The position numbers and the translations under genes are program-made. From NCBI GenBank assembly GCA_041569895.1, contig JBFFXF010000212.1, positions 1 through 13,067 on the forward strand: a DNA stretch of 13,067 nucleotides, given 5' to 3'. Origin of the DNA: JBFFXF01 sp041569895 (lineage in GTDB: Bacteria > Planctomycetota > UBA8108 > JACQVS01). Under the pieces are notes generated by a model. The model saw nothing but the letters and a program-made list of their open reading frames with translations, had not been told where the DNA came from and ran no database searches. Shown here piece by piece: positions 1 to 7,289 of the stretch. Numbering within the stretch: position 1 is the stretch's first letter; every line of letters begins with the position of its first letter.

Positions 1-1008
1 CGTGCGCTCGAGGTAGCGCAGCTCGTCGCGCAGTCGTCGCACGTCGTCGCGCAGCTCGCGCCTCCTGGCGCGGTCACGCGTCTTGTGAAGACGGCGACGG
101 GCATCCTCGAGGTCGCGCCGCGCGCCGGCGGCGAGCTTCGTCCCCTCGGAACGCTCGACGAGCTCGTCGAGGCCGTGCTCGGCGACACTCGGAAGCATCC
201 GCGCCGGGTGCCCGACACGCACGATGCGGACGCCGTGTACCGCGAGCTTCTCCGCGATGGTGTCGACGGCGACGTTCGAGGGCGCGCACGCCAGAACGCG
301 CTGCCGGCGCCCCACCGCCTGCCGGATGAGCTCGACCACCGCCGTCGTCTTGCCCGTGCCCGGCGGTCCGTGGATCAGCGCCACGTCACGCGCCTCGAGC
401 GCGAAGGCGACGGCCTCGCGCTGCGACGCGTCGAGCGAGGTGTCGAGCGGCTCGATCGAGCCGGTGGGCTCGACGGGCGCGGCGTCGCGGATGCCGAAGA
501 GCACATCCCGCAGGCGCGCACTCGGGCCGCGGCTCACGTTGCCGAGGGAGACCAGCGCATCGCGGAGCCGCCGGTAGGTGACGTCGTTCGCGACGCGCTC
601 GATGCGAAGCGGCGCGGCGAGGTCCTCCTCGTCCGTGTCGTCGAGAGCGATGGTGATCGACCCGCGAGAGAGCCGATACACCACGCCCGTGATCTCCTTC
701 CCGGGACGCCGCGCGGCCCGTTCCCCCTCGACGGCGACGATGTCTCCCGGTTGAAAGCGGTGCGCCCCGAGCTCCTCCCCGCGCGTCGGGGCGAGCTCGA
801 GGAGCAGCCGGCCGCCGAGCCCGGCGCGCGAGTCGACCACGCCGAGCCGCCCGAGCGAGACCCCCTCGCTCTCGAGCTCCCGCACGGACAGCGTCTCGCG
901 CAACCGCCGAGTCTCCTCGATCTCGGCCCGACGCTCGAGATCGAGAAGACGACGGTGCCGGCCGATGAATTCGTGAATCACGCGCGCTATTGAACCACAG
1001 CCTTCCAT
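1..1008 (-). CDS. SF1 DNA/RNA helicase, IGHMBP2/SMUBP-2-like (3' part missing)
   Basis: Runs off the left edge; 336 N-terminal residues are visible. The protein should be a cytoplasmic ATP-dependent superfamily-1B helicase of the Upf1/IGHMBP2-like group. A Q-motif-like LDASQ lies at residues 192-196, Walker A GPPGTGKT at 214-221, motif Ia ACAPSNVAVD at 240-249 and RVGHPARM at 264-271. An Arg/Glu-rich, probably helical stretch runs to the edge, where this family has a helical insertion. Before Walker A there is a beta-rich region (about 70-130), as in the family's N-terminal domain. Motifs II to VI would lie outside the window. I chose the ATG at 1008 because it is the longest sensible start. 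GTG at 981 also fits, and a G-rich hexamer array abuts the ATG, so the first nine residues are uncertain. It is transcribed divergently from the DUF1549 gene and is probably unrelated to it in function. Confidence 0.9.
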   Translation of the reverse strand, partial: MEGCGSIARVIHEFIGRHRRLLDLERRAEIEETRRLRETLSVRELESEGVSLGRLGVVDSRAGLGGRLLLELAPTRGEELGAHRFQPGDIVAVEGERAARRPGKEITGVVYRLSRGSITIALDDTDEEDLAAPLRIERVANDVTYRRLRDALVSLGNVSRGPSARLRDVLFGIRDAAPVEPTGSIEPLDTSLDASQREAVAFALEARDVALIHGPPGTGKTTAVVELIRQAVGRRQRVLACAPSNVAVDTIAEKLAVHGVRIVRVGHPARMLPSVAEHGLDELVERSEGTKLAAGARRDLEDARRRLHKTRDRARRRELRDDVRRLRDELRYLERT

Positions 1009-1009
1009 T

Positions 1010-1075
1010 CCCGTCCCCGGTCCCGGTCCCGTGCCCGTCCCCGTCCCCGTCCCCGTGCCCGTCCCCGTGCCCGAG
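1010..1075. repeat. CCCGTC/CCCGTG hexamer array (left arm of spacer 1)
   Basis: Eleven hexamers in perfect phase: CCCGTC or CCCGTG, with two CCCGGT variants near the left end and a final CCCGAG. On the minus strand this reads as ACGGGG-type units running up to the helicase start codon. The same unit family (ACGGGA/ACGGGG) appears in spacer 3 beside another gene start. The function is unknown. Confidence 0.93.
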
Positions 1076-1084
1076 AGAAAGGGA

Positions 1085-1121
1085 ACGCAGATTACGCAGA
1101 TTACGCAGATGGACGCAGATT
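1085..1121. repeat. 9-bp tandem repeat ACGCAGATT, four units
   Basis: Units start at 1085, 1094, 1103 and 1113. The first, second and fourth are ACGCAGATT and the third is ACGCAGATG, followed by one extra G. Two units of the same 9-mer lie at 5008-5025, in the corresponding place in spacer 2. It is less GC-rich than its surroundings. The role is unknown. Confidence 0.9.
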
Positions 1122-1129
1122 GGAGAAAA

Positions 1130-1146
1130 CGGTTCTCGAAGAACCG
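1130..1146. other. Perfect hairpin between 9-mer repeat and TCGG array
   Basis: CGGTTCT (1130-1136), loop CGA, AGAACCG (1140-1146): a 7-bp perfect stem. It follows an A-rich stretch (GGAGAAAA). No T-run follows in either direction, so it is not a clear intrinsic terminator. A shorter stem-loop sits at the same place in spacer 2 (5040-5053). Confidence 0.6.
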
Positions 1147-1148
1147 CC

Positions 1149-1230
1149 TCCGACTCGGTCATCGGAATCGGACATCGGTGTCGGAACTCGGAGTCGGAAC
1201 TCGGAATCGGCGTCGGAATCGGAATCGGTC
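1149..1230. repeat. TCGGNN hexamer array (core of spacer 1)
   Basis: A leading TCCGAC unit is followed by 12 units of TCGG plus two or three bases: mostly TCGGAA, with TCGGTCA, TCGGACA, TCGGTG, TCGGAG, TCGGCG and TCGGAAC. The occasional 7-base units shift the phase. It contains an 18-bp block (1168-1185) that recurs exactly at 10726-10743. No reading frame is closed by stop codons here, so ORFs crossing it are not evidence of genes. Confidence 0.93.
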
Positions 1231-1260
1231 TCTGTCCTCTGTCTCTTGTCTCTGTCTCTG
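1228..1260. repeat. GTCTCT pyrimidine-rich repeat
   Basis: Five units of GTCTCT with one-base insertions (GTCCTCT, GTCTCTT, GTCTCTG). It continues directly from the TCGG array. It has no counterpart in spacers 2 or 3. Confidence 0.8.
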
Positions 1261-1271
1261 GCCGAGTGATC

Positions 1272-1295
1272 GAGGACGAGGACGAGGACGATCGG
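1272..1295. repeat. GAGGAC hexamer array (right arm of spacer 1)
   Basis: Three exact GAGGAC units followed by GATCGG. The same GAGGAC-type arm lies before the esterase gene in spacer 2. After it, 1296-1365 holds a small GGGG-CTTG-CCCC stem (1300-1311) and otherwise unique, C- and A-richer DNA with the gene start. I could not identify a convincing -35/-10 pair. Confidence 0.85.
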
Positions 1296-1365
1296 ATCCG
1301 GGGCTTGCCCCCAACCCCCATTCCAATTAGTCTCAACCGCATCACACAATCGCGGGAACCATCGC

Positions 1366-3444
1366 ATGCATCGACCGACACTGCTTCTCCTGGCGTTCCT
1401 CGTCTCGGCCCCCGGTGCCGCCCTCCGCGCCGGCGATCCGTCGCACTGGGCCTACGCCGCGCCGGCTCGTCCTGACCTGCCCGCCCTCGATCACGGGGGC
1501 GCGTGGGCGCGGAACGCCGTCGATGCGTTCGTCCTCGCGCGGCTCGACGACGCCGGCCTCGCGCCGGCCGTCGAGGCGGACCGGGAGCGGCTTCTGCGTC
1601 GCGTCTTCCTCGACCTCGTCGGGCTGCCGCCGTCGATCGAGGCGATCGACGCGTTCCTCGCCGACGATCGGCCCGATGCGTTCGAGCGGGTGGTCGACGA
1701 GCTGCTCGCGTCGCCGGCCTTCGGCGAGCGCTGGGCGCGGCCGTGGCTCGACGCGGCGCGGTACGCCGATTCCAATGGTTTTCAGCGCGACGGGCACCGC
1801 CAGCTCTGGGCGTTCCGCGACTGGGTGATCGACGCGCTCAACGCCGACATGCCGTTCGACCACTTCACCGTCGAGCAGATCGCCGGCGACCTGCTGCCGG
1901 ACGCGGGGAATGCGCAGCGCATCGCCACCGGTTTCCACCGCGCGACCACGGTCAACGTCGAGGCCGGCGTCGATCAGGAGCAGGACCGCGTCAACGCCGT
2001 GCTCGACAGGGTCAACACCACCGGCACGGTGTGGCTCGGAACGACGCTTGAATGCGCCCAGTGTCACGATCACAAGTACGATCCGTTCACGCAGCGGGAG
2101 TACTACCAGCTCTTCGCCTTCTTCAACAACACGCCCCTCGAGACCAGCGGGCACGACGGCGCGCGGCGGGAGTTCACCGGCCCGAGGATTACGCTGCCGC
2201 AGACCGCGGAGGAGCGCGCCATGCGCGACCGTCTGCGCGAGGAGAAGAAGGCGCTCGAGAAGCGCATCGGCGAGCTCGAGAAACAGCAGGCCGCGGGTGA
2301 CGATCTCGAGTCGACGAAGGGAGAGCTCAAGGAGCTCGAGAAGCGACTCGCGCAGACGCGTCCCGACTCGTCGCTGGTCATGGTCGAGCTGGACGATCCG
2401 AGACCGACGAACGTCTTCACGCGTGGCAGTTTCCTGACGCCCGGCGAGCCGGTCGACGCCGCGACGCCCGCGGCGCTGCACCCGTTGCCCGGCGATGCGC
2501 CGCGCAATCGCCTCGGACTCGCCCGCTGGCTGGTCGATCCCGCGAATCCGCTCATGGCGCGCGTCACCGTCAATCGCTGGTGGGGCGAGCTCTTCGGGCG
2601 CGGCCTCGTGCCGAGCCTCGAGGACTTCGGCACGCGCGCGCCGAGGCCGTCGCACCCCATGCTGCTCGACTGGCTGGCGACCGAGCTCGTGCGCGATCGC
2701 TGGTCGCGCAAGCGCGCCATACGGCGGCTGGTCACCTCGGCGACCTATCGACAGTCCTCGCGCGTCTCGCCGGAGAAGCTGCAGCGGGATCCGGAGAACC
2801 GGCTGCTCTCCCGCGGCGCGCGCTTCCGCCTCGACGCCGAGCGCATCCGGGACAACGCCCTCGCAATCAGCGGACAGCTCTGCCGCGCGATGGGCGGTCC
2901 GCCGGTGCGTCCACCTCAGCCGCCGGACGTCTGGCGCGTCACCGGCGTCGTCGACAACACCTACCGCGCGTCGGAGGGCGAGGACCGCTACCGTCGTGGC
3001 GTGTACGTCGTCTGGCGGCGCAGCAGCCCGTACCCGAGCTTCGTCAACTTCGACGCCCCGGACCGCACGGCGTGCGTCGTCGAGCGACCGCGCACCAACA
3101 CGCCGCTCCAGGCGCTGACGCTGTTGAACGATCCGGTCTACGTCGAGGCCGCGTCGGCATTCGCGAAACGCGTGCTCTCGGAGACCCGCGGGGCGCCGCT
3201 CGACGTCCGGCTGACGCTGGCTTTCCGTCTCGCGGTGACGCGGCGTCCGACGGCGAGCGAGCTCGCGCTCCTCGGTCGCGCGCTCGAGCGCGAGATCGAA
3301 CGCGCCCGCGAGGACCCGAAACGAGTCCGTGCGACACTCGGCGATCGTCGCGCGCCGGAAGGCGTCACGCGCGAGGAGCTCGTGGCGTGGATACACATCG
3401 CGACCGTCCTCCTGAACCTCGACGAGACGATCACGAGGGGTTGA
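1366..3444 (+). CDS. DUF1549/DUF1553 (PSD1-type) exported protein with CxxCH motif
   Basis: 692 residues. A hydrophobic signal peptide occupies about residues 4-20 (TLLLLAFLV, Ala-rich end), so the protein is exported. Residues about 50-260 match DUF1549 (planctomycete cytochrome c 2): a FLDLVGLPP motif, WLDAARYADSNGFQ, and CAQCHDHKYDP with Cys230, Cys233 and His234, a possible c-type haem site. A Glu/Lys-rich coiled coil spans about 279-335. Residues about 380-640 match DUF1553/PSD1 (NPLMARVTVNRWW, ATYRQSSR, RTNTPLQALTLLND). The larger relatives' N-terminal PSCyt1 cytochrome domain is absent. The biochemical role of the family is not established. ATG 1366 is preceded by a weak GGGA eight bases upstream. 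The stop codon overlaps the next start, so the two genes should be translated together. A paralogue lies at 8731-10542. Confidence 0.93.
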   Translation: MHRPTLLLLAFLVSAPGAALRAGDPSHWAYAAPARPDLPALDHGGAWARNAVDAFVLARLDDAGLAPAVEADRERLLRRVFLDLVGLPPSIEAIDAFLADDRPDAFERVVDELLASPAFGERWARPWLDAARYADSNGFQRDGHRQLWAFRDWVIDALNADMPFDHFTVEQIAGDLLPDAGNAQRIATGFHRATTVNVEAGVDQEQDRVNAVLDRVNTTGTVWLGTTLECAQCHDHKYDPFTQREYYQLFAFFNNTPLETSGHDGARREFTGPRITLPQTAEERAMRDRLREEKKALEKRIGELEKQQAAGDDLESTKGELKELEKRLAQTRPDSSLVMVELDDPRPTNVFTRGSFLTPGEPVDAATPAALHPLPGDAPRNRLGLARWLVDPANPLMARVTVNRWWGELFGRGLVPSLEDFGTRAPRPSHPMLLDWLATELVRDRWSRKRAIRRLVTSATYRQSSRVSPEKLQRDPENRLLSRGARFRLDAERIRDNALAISGQLCRAMGGPPVRPPQPPDVWRVTGVVDNTYRASEGEDRYRRGVYVVWRRSSPYPSFVNFDAPDRTACVVERPRTNTPLQALTLLNDPVYVEAASAFAKRVLSETRGAPLDVRLTLAFRLAVTRRPTASELALLGRALEREIERAREDPKRVRATLGDRRAPEGVTREELVAWIHIATVLLNLDETITRG

Positions 3445-4892
3445 TGGCCACGCGCATCGATACCCGGGACCTGACCGCGGCGAGGCTCACCGCCACACGG
3501 CGTGAGCTCTTCCAGTCGGCCGGCGTCGGGATCGGCGCCATCGCGCTCGCCGCGCTCCTCGACGGCGACGGTCTCTCGGCGTCGCCGCGCGATCCGCGCA
3601 ACCCGCTCGCGCCGCGGCCACCGCATCGCCCCGCGCGAGCGAAGAGCGTCATCCACATCCACATGGTCGGCGCGCCTTCCCACCTCGACCTCTTCGAGGA
3701 CAAGCCCGCGCTTCGCAAGCACGACGGCGAGCCGGTGCCGGCGCGAATGATCGAGGGCCAGCGGTTCGCGTTTCTGCGCGGGCACCCCCGTCTCCTCGGA
3801 ACGCGGTTCCAGTTCGAGCGGCGCGGCCGGTGCGGCATGCCGATGTCCGAGCTCCTGCCGCACCTCGGCGCGGTCGCGGACGAGATCGCGCTGATCAAGA
3901 CGATGCACACCGAGGAGTTCAACCACGCTCCGGCGCAGCTCTTCATGCAGACCGGCTTCTCGCGCTTCGGTCGGCCGTCGGTCGGATCGTGGGTCACCTA
4001 CGGGCTCGGCTCGGAGAACGCCGGCCTGCCGGGGTTCGTCGTCCTCGTCACCGGCGCGACCGCGGGCGCCGGCAACAGCCTCTGGGGAAGCGCGTTCCTG
4101 CCGACCGTGTATCAGGGAATCCGGTTCCGCAGCAAGGGCGATCCGGTGCTCTTCCTGTCGAACCCGCGCGGCGTCGAACGCGACGACCGCCGGCGCGCCA
4201 TCGAGGACGTCACCGCCCTCAATCGCGTGCAGCTCGCCGACGTCGGCGACCCCGAGATCGCCACGCGCATCGCCCAGTACGAGCTCGCCTTTCGCATGCA
4301 GTCGTCGGTGCCCGAGCTGATGGACATATCGACCGAGCCGCCCGACGTCCACGAGCTCTACGGAACGAAGCCGGGCCGGGAGAGCTTCGCAAACCACTGT
4401 CTGCTGGCGCGACGCCTCGTCGAGCGCGGCGTGCGGTTCGTGCAGCTCTACGACAGCGGATGGGACCACCACGGCGACGTCTTCGGCAACCTGCCGAAGA
4501 AGTGCCAGGCGACCGATCGGCCAATCGCCGCCCTGATCACCGACCTCAAGCGGCGCGGCCTCCTCGACGAGACCCTCGTGGTGTGGTCGAGCGAGTTCGG
4601 CCGCACGCCGATGCTCCAGGGCCAGCCATCGAAGAAACCCGGCCGCGACCATCACAAGGATTCATTCTGCACCTGGCTCGCGGGAGCCGGTGTCCGCGGC
4701 GGTACGATCGTCGGCACGACGGACGACCTCGGCTACTATCCGGTCGAGCACGCCGTCCACTTCAACGACCTCCACGCGACCATCCTCCACCTCCTCGGCA
4801 TCGACCACGAACGTCTGACGTTTCGTTTTCAGGGCCGCGAGTTCCGGTTGACGGACGTGGGTGGGGTCGTCTTGGATCAGATGCTCGTTTGA
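3444..4892 (+). CDS. DUF1501 family protein, Tat-exported, sulfatase/phosphatase-like fold
   Basis: 482 residues. The start ATG shares its A with the preceding TGA stop, and GAGGGG (3435-3440) lies just before it; an open frame extends further left but only as a shadow of the upstream gene. A Tat-like signal contains Arg19-Arg20 (TRRELFQ) and then a hydrophobic stretch to about residue 39. Family motifs are GAPSHLDLF (His80, Asp82), GWDHHGD (Asp341-His342-His343), SSEFGRTP (Glu384) and GRDHH (400-404); in this alkaline-phosphatase-like superfamily such residues are expected to bind metal. The C-terminus LHATILHLLGIDHERLTF is typical of DUF1501. No substrate is known for the family. Its partner is the DUF1549/DUF1553 protein just upstream, an arrangement found repeatedly in Planctomycetota. 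A paralogue lies at 7256-8674. Confidence 0.93.
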   Translation: MATRIDTRDLTAARLTATRRELFQSAGVGIGAIALAALLDGDGLSASPRDPRNPLAPRPPHRPARAKSVIHIHMVGAPSHLDLFEDKPALRKHDGEPVPARMIEGQRFAFLRGHPRLLGTRFQFERRGRCGMPMSELLPHLGAVADEIALIKTMHTEEFNHAPAQLFMQTGFSRFGRPSVGSWVTYGLGSENAGLPGFVVLVTGATAGAGNSLWGSAFLPTVYQGIRFRSKGDPVLFLSNPRGVERDDRRRAIEDVTALNRVQLADVGDPEIATRIAQYELAFRMQSSVPELMDISTEPPDVHELYGTKPGRESFANHCLLARRLVERGVRFVQLYDSGWDHHGDVFGNLPKKCQATDRPIAALITDLKRRGLLDETLVVWSSEFGRTPMLQGQPSKKPGRDHHKDSFCTWLAGAGVRGGTIVGTTDDLGYYPVEHAVHFNDLHATILHLLGIDHERLTFRFQGREFRLTDVGGVVLDQMLV

Positions 4893-4903
4893 TTTCGGGC
4901 GCG

Positions 4904-4920
4904 GGTTGGCTCGACCAACC
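4904..4920 (+). terminator. Weak hairpin after the DUF1501 gene
   Basis: GGTTGG (4904-4909), loop CTCGA, CCAACC (4915-4920), beginning 12 bases after the stop. The stem has six pairs and no T-run follows, so it is only a possible transcription end or 3' stabilising hairpin. Confidence 0.3.
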
Positions 4921-4943
4921 AATCCGCGGATGACGCAGAGGCC

Positions 4944-4985
4944 CTCGTCCTCGTTCTCGTCGTCGTCCTCGTCCTCGTCCTCGAT
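4944..4985. repeat. CTCGTC hexamer array (left arm of spacer 2)
   Basis: Seven hexamers in phase: CTCGTC, CTCGTT, CTCGTC, GTCGTC, CTCGTC, CTCGTC, CTCGAT. On the minus strand this is the GAGGAC-type unit of the right arm (5196-5222), so the two arms are inverted relative to each other. Confidence 0.9.
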
Positions 4986-5007
4986 CGGCTGCCGTCGAAG
5001 AAGACAT

Positions 5008-5025
5008 CCGCAGATTACGCAGATT
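5008..5025. repeat. 9-bp repeat CGCAGATT, two units
   Basis: CCGCAGATT (5008-5016) and ACGCAGATT (5017-5025). They occupy the same place in the module order as the four-unit version at 1085-1121, between the left arm and the TCGG array. Confidence 0.85.
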
Positions 5026-5039
5026 GAGGAAAGAGTCTT

Positions 5040-5053
5040 CGAGCGGAGGCTCG
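5040..5053. other. Small stem-loop before TCGG array
   Basis: CGAGC (5040-5044), loop GGAG, GCTCG (5049-5053). It has a different sequence but the same position as the 1130-1146 hairpin. The stem is only five pairs, so the call rests mainly on position. Confidence 0.4.
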
Positions 5054-5185
5054 GAATCGGAGTCGGAATCGGTCATCGGAATCGGTCATCGGAATCGGAA
5101 TCGGAATCGGACTCGGTCATCGGAGTCGGAATCGGTATCGGTATCGGTGTCGGTATCGGAATCGGACTCCGACTCGGAATCGGAG
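5051..5185. repeat. TCGGNN hexamer array, 22 units (core of spacer 2)
   Basis: Twenty-two units beginning TCGG (one TCCG): mostly TCGGAA, with TCGGTA, TCGGAG, TCGGAC, TCGGTG and three 7-base TCGGTCA units. It has the same orientation as in spacers 1 and 3. Translation gives Ser-Glu, Gly-Ile or Arg-Asn dipeptide repeats depending on frame, which I regard as spurious. Confidence 0.95.
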
Positions 5186-5195
5186 CGCTCGAGCA

Positions 5196-5225
5196 CGACG
5201 ACGAGGACGACGACGAGGACGATTC
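5196..5225. repeat. GACGAG/GACGAC array (right arm of spacer 2)
   Basis: A mix of CGACGA and GAGGAC units, followed by unique DNA (5226-5270) that leads to the esterase start. AGGA at 5256-5259 lies 11 bases before that ATG and is a weak ribosome binding site. Confidence 0.8.
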
Positions 5226-5270
5226 GGTTCGGCCCGACGGCAACGTTTCACTGACAGGACATCACGCACA

Positions 5271-7289
5271 ATGACAACCCCAACCCTCGCCCTGCTGATC
5301 TCCACCCTCCATCCCGCCCAGGCCTACGGCGAGGCCGATACCGGGTCTCCCGGCGATGCAATGATCCAGGCCTACCTGGCCGCCCGTGCCGCCGAGATTC
5401 ACGAGACGTTCGCGGATGATCTGCGCTCGCCGAACGCGTGGGCCGAGACCCGGGACCGGTACCGGGAGGAGTATCTCCACATGCTCGGCCTGTCGCCGCT
5501 TCCCGAGCGAACGCCGTTGCACGCGACGGTGACGGGGACCATCGAGGGCGACGGGTTCGTCGTCGACATGCTGCACTACCAGAGCCGGCCGCGGCTGTAC
5601 GTGACGGCGAACCTCTACCGTCCGGCCGGAGCCCGCGAGGGGGAGCGGCTGCCCGCCGTGCTCTACGTCTGCGGGCATTCCGGCATGGGCCGCAACGGCA
5701 ACAAGACGGCGTTCCAGTCGCACGGCATCTGGTTCGCGCGCCATGGATTCGTCTGCCTCGTCGTCGACACGCTGCAGCTCGGGGAGATCGCTGCGATCCA
5801 CCACGGGACGTATCGCGAGCAGCGCTGGTGGTGGCACTCGCGCGGGTACACGTCGGCGGGCGTCGAGTGCTGGAACGGCGTGCGCGGCATCGACTACCTG
5901 GTCAGCCGTGACGACGTCGACCCCGAGCGCATCGCCGTCACCGGGATCAGCGGCGGCGGCGCGGCGACGTTCTGGGTGAGCGCGGCGGACGAGCGCGTCA
6001 AGGTCGCCGTGCCGGTGAGCGGCATGGCGGACCTGCCGTCCTATGTCTCGAACCGCGTCATCAACGGCCACTGCGACTGCATGTTCCTGTACAACACGTT
6101 TCGCTGGCCGTGGGCGCGCATCGCCGGACTCATCGCGCCGCGGCCGATGCTCTTCGTCAACAGCGACAGGGATCCGATCTTCCCGATGGATGCCAACGAG
6201 CGCATCATCAACCGGCTCGAGCGGCTCTACAGCCAGTTCGGCTCGGGACACCTCGTCGACAGCGTCGTCAGCATCGGCGGGCATGCGTACCGGGAGGACA
6301 TCCGTCGCGCCGCGTTCCGGTTCATCCGGACGCACCTCCAGGGCGATCCGCGACCGGTGTCCGACAGCGAGGTCGACCTGGTGCGGCGCTCGCGGGAGGA
6401 CTCGCATTACCCGATCGCGCCCGAGCGGCTGCGCGCCTTCCCGACCGACGCCGACATCCCCCGAGACGAGCTCAACACGACGATCGACCAGCACTTCGTG
6501 CCGATCGCCGAGGTCGCGCCGCCGGCTGCGGGCGAGTTCGCGCCGTGGAAGGAGCGCCTGCTGCGCGAGCTGCGCCGGGTCACTTTCGGCTCGCTTCCCG
6601 CGCGCGTCAATCCGGCGAGCGACGTGTCGGGGCGAGTCCTCGAGACCGAGCCCGGCATCCGCGTGCGCCTCCGCGGCCCGCATCACGGGCGGACGGCGGA
6701 GAAGGGCGATGCGGCCGCACGGCTGGTCCTCGTCGTCGACGATCCCGCAGACGAGAACGCAGCCGCGGGGGACGACGCGTGGATCGAGCGCGTCGGTTCG
6801 TTCGCCGGGATGGTCTTCTTCCTCGAGCCGCGGGGCACCGCCGGGACGCGGTGGACCCGCAAGAACCCCCCGAACTACGTCGAGCGCTCGCACGTCCTCC
6901 TCGGCGAGACCGTCGACACCGGACGCGTGCGGGACGTCATCGCCGTCGCGCGCCATCTGCGTTCAGCGCATCGAGACCACCCCATCGCGGTGCACGTCGC
7001 GGGCCGGCGCGGCGGCGCGGTGCTCGCGATTCACGCCGCGCTCCTCGAGCCGGAGATCGCCGGCGCGATGCTCGTCGATCCGCTTCCCACCCACCTCGAC
7101 TCGAGCGCGCCGCAGCTCCTCAACGTGCTCAGGGTGTGCGACGTTCCGGATGCGCTGGGCATGCTCGCCCCGCGGCCGGTGATCGTCGCGGGGAAAGTGG
7201 ACGCGGCGTTCGACAAGTCGCGGGCGATCTACGAGGCGGCCGGGGCCGCGAAGCGTTATGCGATGATGCCCTCGACCACCCGTCCGTGA
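5271..7289 (+). CDS. Acetyl-xylan-esterase-like alpha/beta-hydrolase with degenerate second hydrolase half
   Basis: 672 residues. The N-terminus MTTPTLALLISTLHPAQA looks like a short signal peptide. The first half (about 60-355) is an alpha/beta-hydrolase of the acetyl xylan esterase/dienelactone hydrolase type. The nucleophile elbow GISGGG has Ser227, NSDRDPIFP supplies Asp301 and GGHAY supplies His338, so the Ser-Asp-His triad is complete. It is probably an esterase on acylated sugars; the substrate is unknown. The second half (about 440-672) looks like a second alpha/beta-hydrolase: VHVAGRRGG sits where an elbow would be but has Arg in place of Ser, and APRPVIVAG follows. This half is likely structural or regulatory. 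The gene follows the first DUF1501 gene across a 378-bp repeat spacer, so it may have its own promoter. Its last 34 bases overlap the 3' end of the opposing DUF1501 gene. Confidence 0.88.
   Translation: MTTPTLALLISTLHPAQAYGEADTGSPGDAMIQAYLAARAAEIHETFADDLRSPNAWAETRDRYREEYLHMLGLSPLPERTPLHATVTGTIEGDGFVVDMLHYQSRPRLYVTANLYRPAGAREGERLPAVLYVCGHSGMGRNGNKTAFQSHGIWFARHGFVCLVVDTLQLGEIAAIHHGTYREQRWWWHSRGYTSAGVECWNGVRGIDYLVSRDDVDPERIAVTGISGGGAATFWVSAADERVKVAVPVSGMADLPSYVSNRVINGHCDCMFLYNTFRWPWARIAGLIAPRPMLFVNSDRDPIFPMDANERIINRLERLYSQFGSGHLVDSVVSIGGHAYREDIRRAAFRFIRTHLQGDPRPVSDSEVDLVRRSREDSHYPIAPERLRAFPTDADIPRDELNTTIDQHFVPIAEVAPPAAGEFAPWKERLLRELRRVTFGSLPARVNPASDVSGRVLETEPGIRVRLRGPHHGRTAEKGDAAARLVLVVDDPADENAAAGDDAWIERVGSFAGMVFFLEPRGTAGTRWTRKNPPNYVERSHVLLGETVDTGRVRDVIAVARHLRSAHRDHPIAVHVAGRRGGAVLAIHAALLEPEIAGAMLVDPLPTHLDSSAPQLLNVLRVCDVPDALGMLAPRPVIVAGKVDAAFDKSRAIYEAAGAAKRYAMMPSTTRP

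Larger units (their letters stand above)
4951..5222. repeat. 23-bp near-perfect inverted repeats bounding the spacer 2 array
   Basis: Positions 4951-4973 are the reverse complement of 5200-5222 at 22 of 23 positions. The exception, T4955 against G5218, would still form a G-U pair in RNA. The inverted repeats enclose the 9-mer repeat, the small hairpin and the TCGG array. Both arms are built of short hexamers, so some of the match follows from low complexity. No duplicated target site was found at the outer edges. Confidence 0.65.

Noticed and set aside
85..993. Long plus-strand ORF at the left end
   Set aside because: It is the antisense shadow of the helicase; the minus strand gives Walker A and other SF1 motifs, whereas this frame is Arg/Asp-rich with no motif.
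1342..3396. Long minus-strand ORF opposite the first DUF1549/DUF1553 gene
   Set aside because: The Arg/Glu/Val-rich composition is typical of GC-rich antisense frames; the plus strand has clear family motifs.
5051..5185. CRISPR array
   Set aside because: The units are 6-7 bp and contiguous, with no unique spacers, and there is no cas gene.
4893..5270. Insertion sequence
   Set aside because: There is no transposase and no target duplication was seen; only inverted low-complexity arms are present. It is kept as a finding, not called a mobile element.
5262..6956. Long minus-strand ORF opposite the esterase
   Set aside because: It is a shadow; the plus frame has a full catalytic triad.
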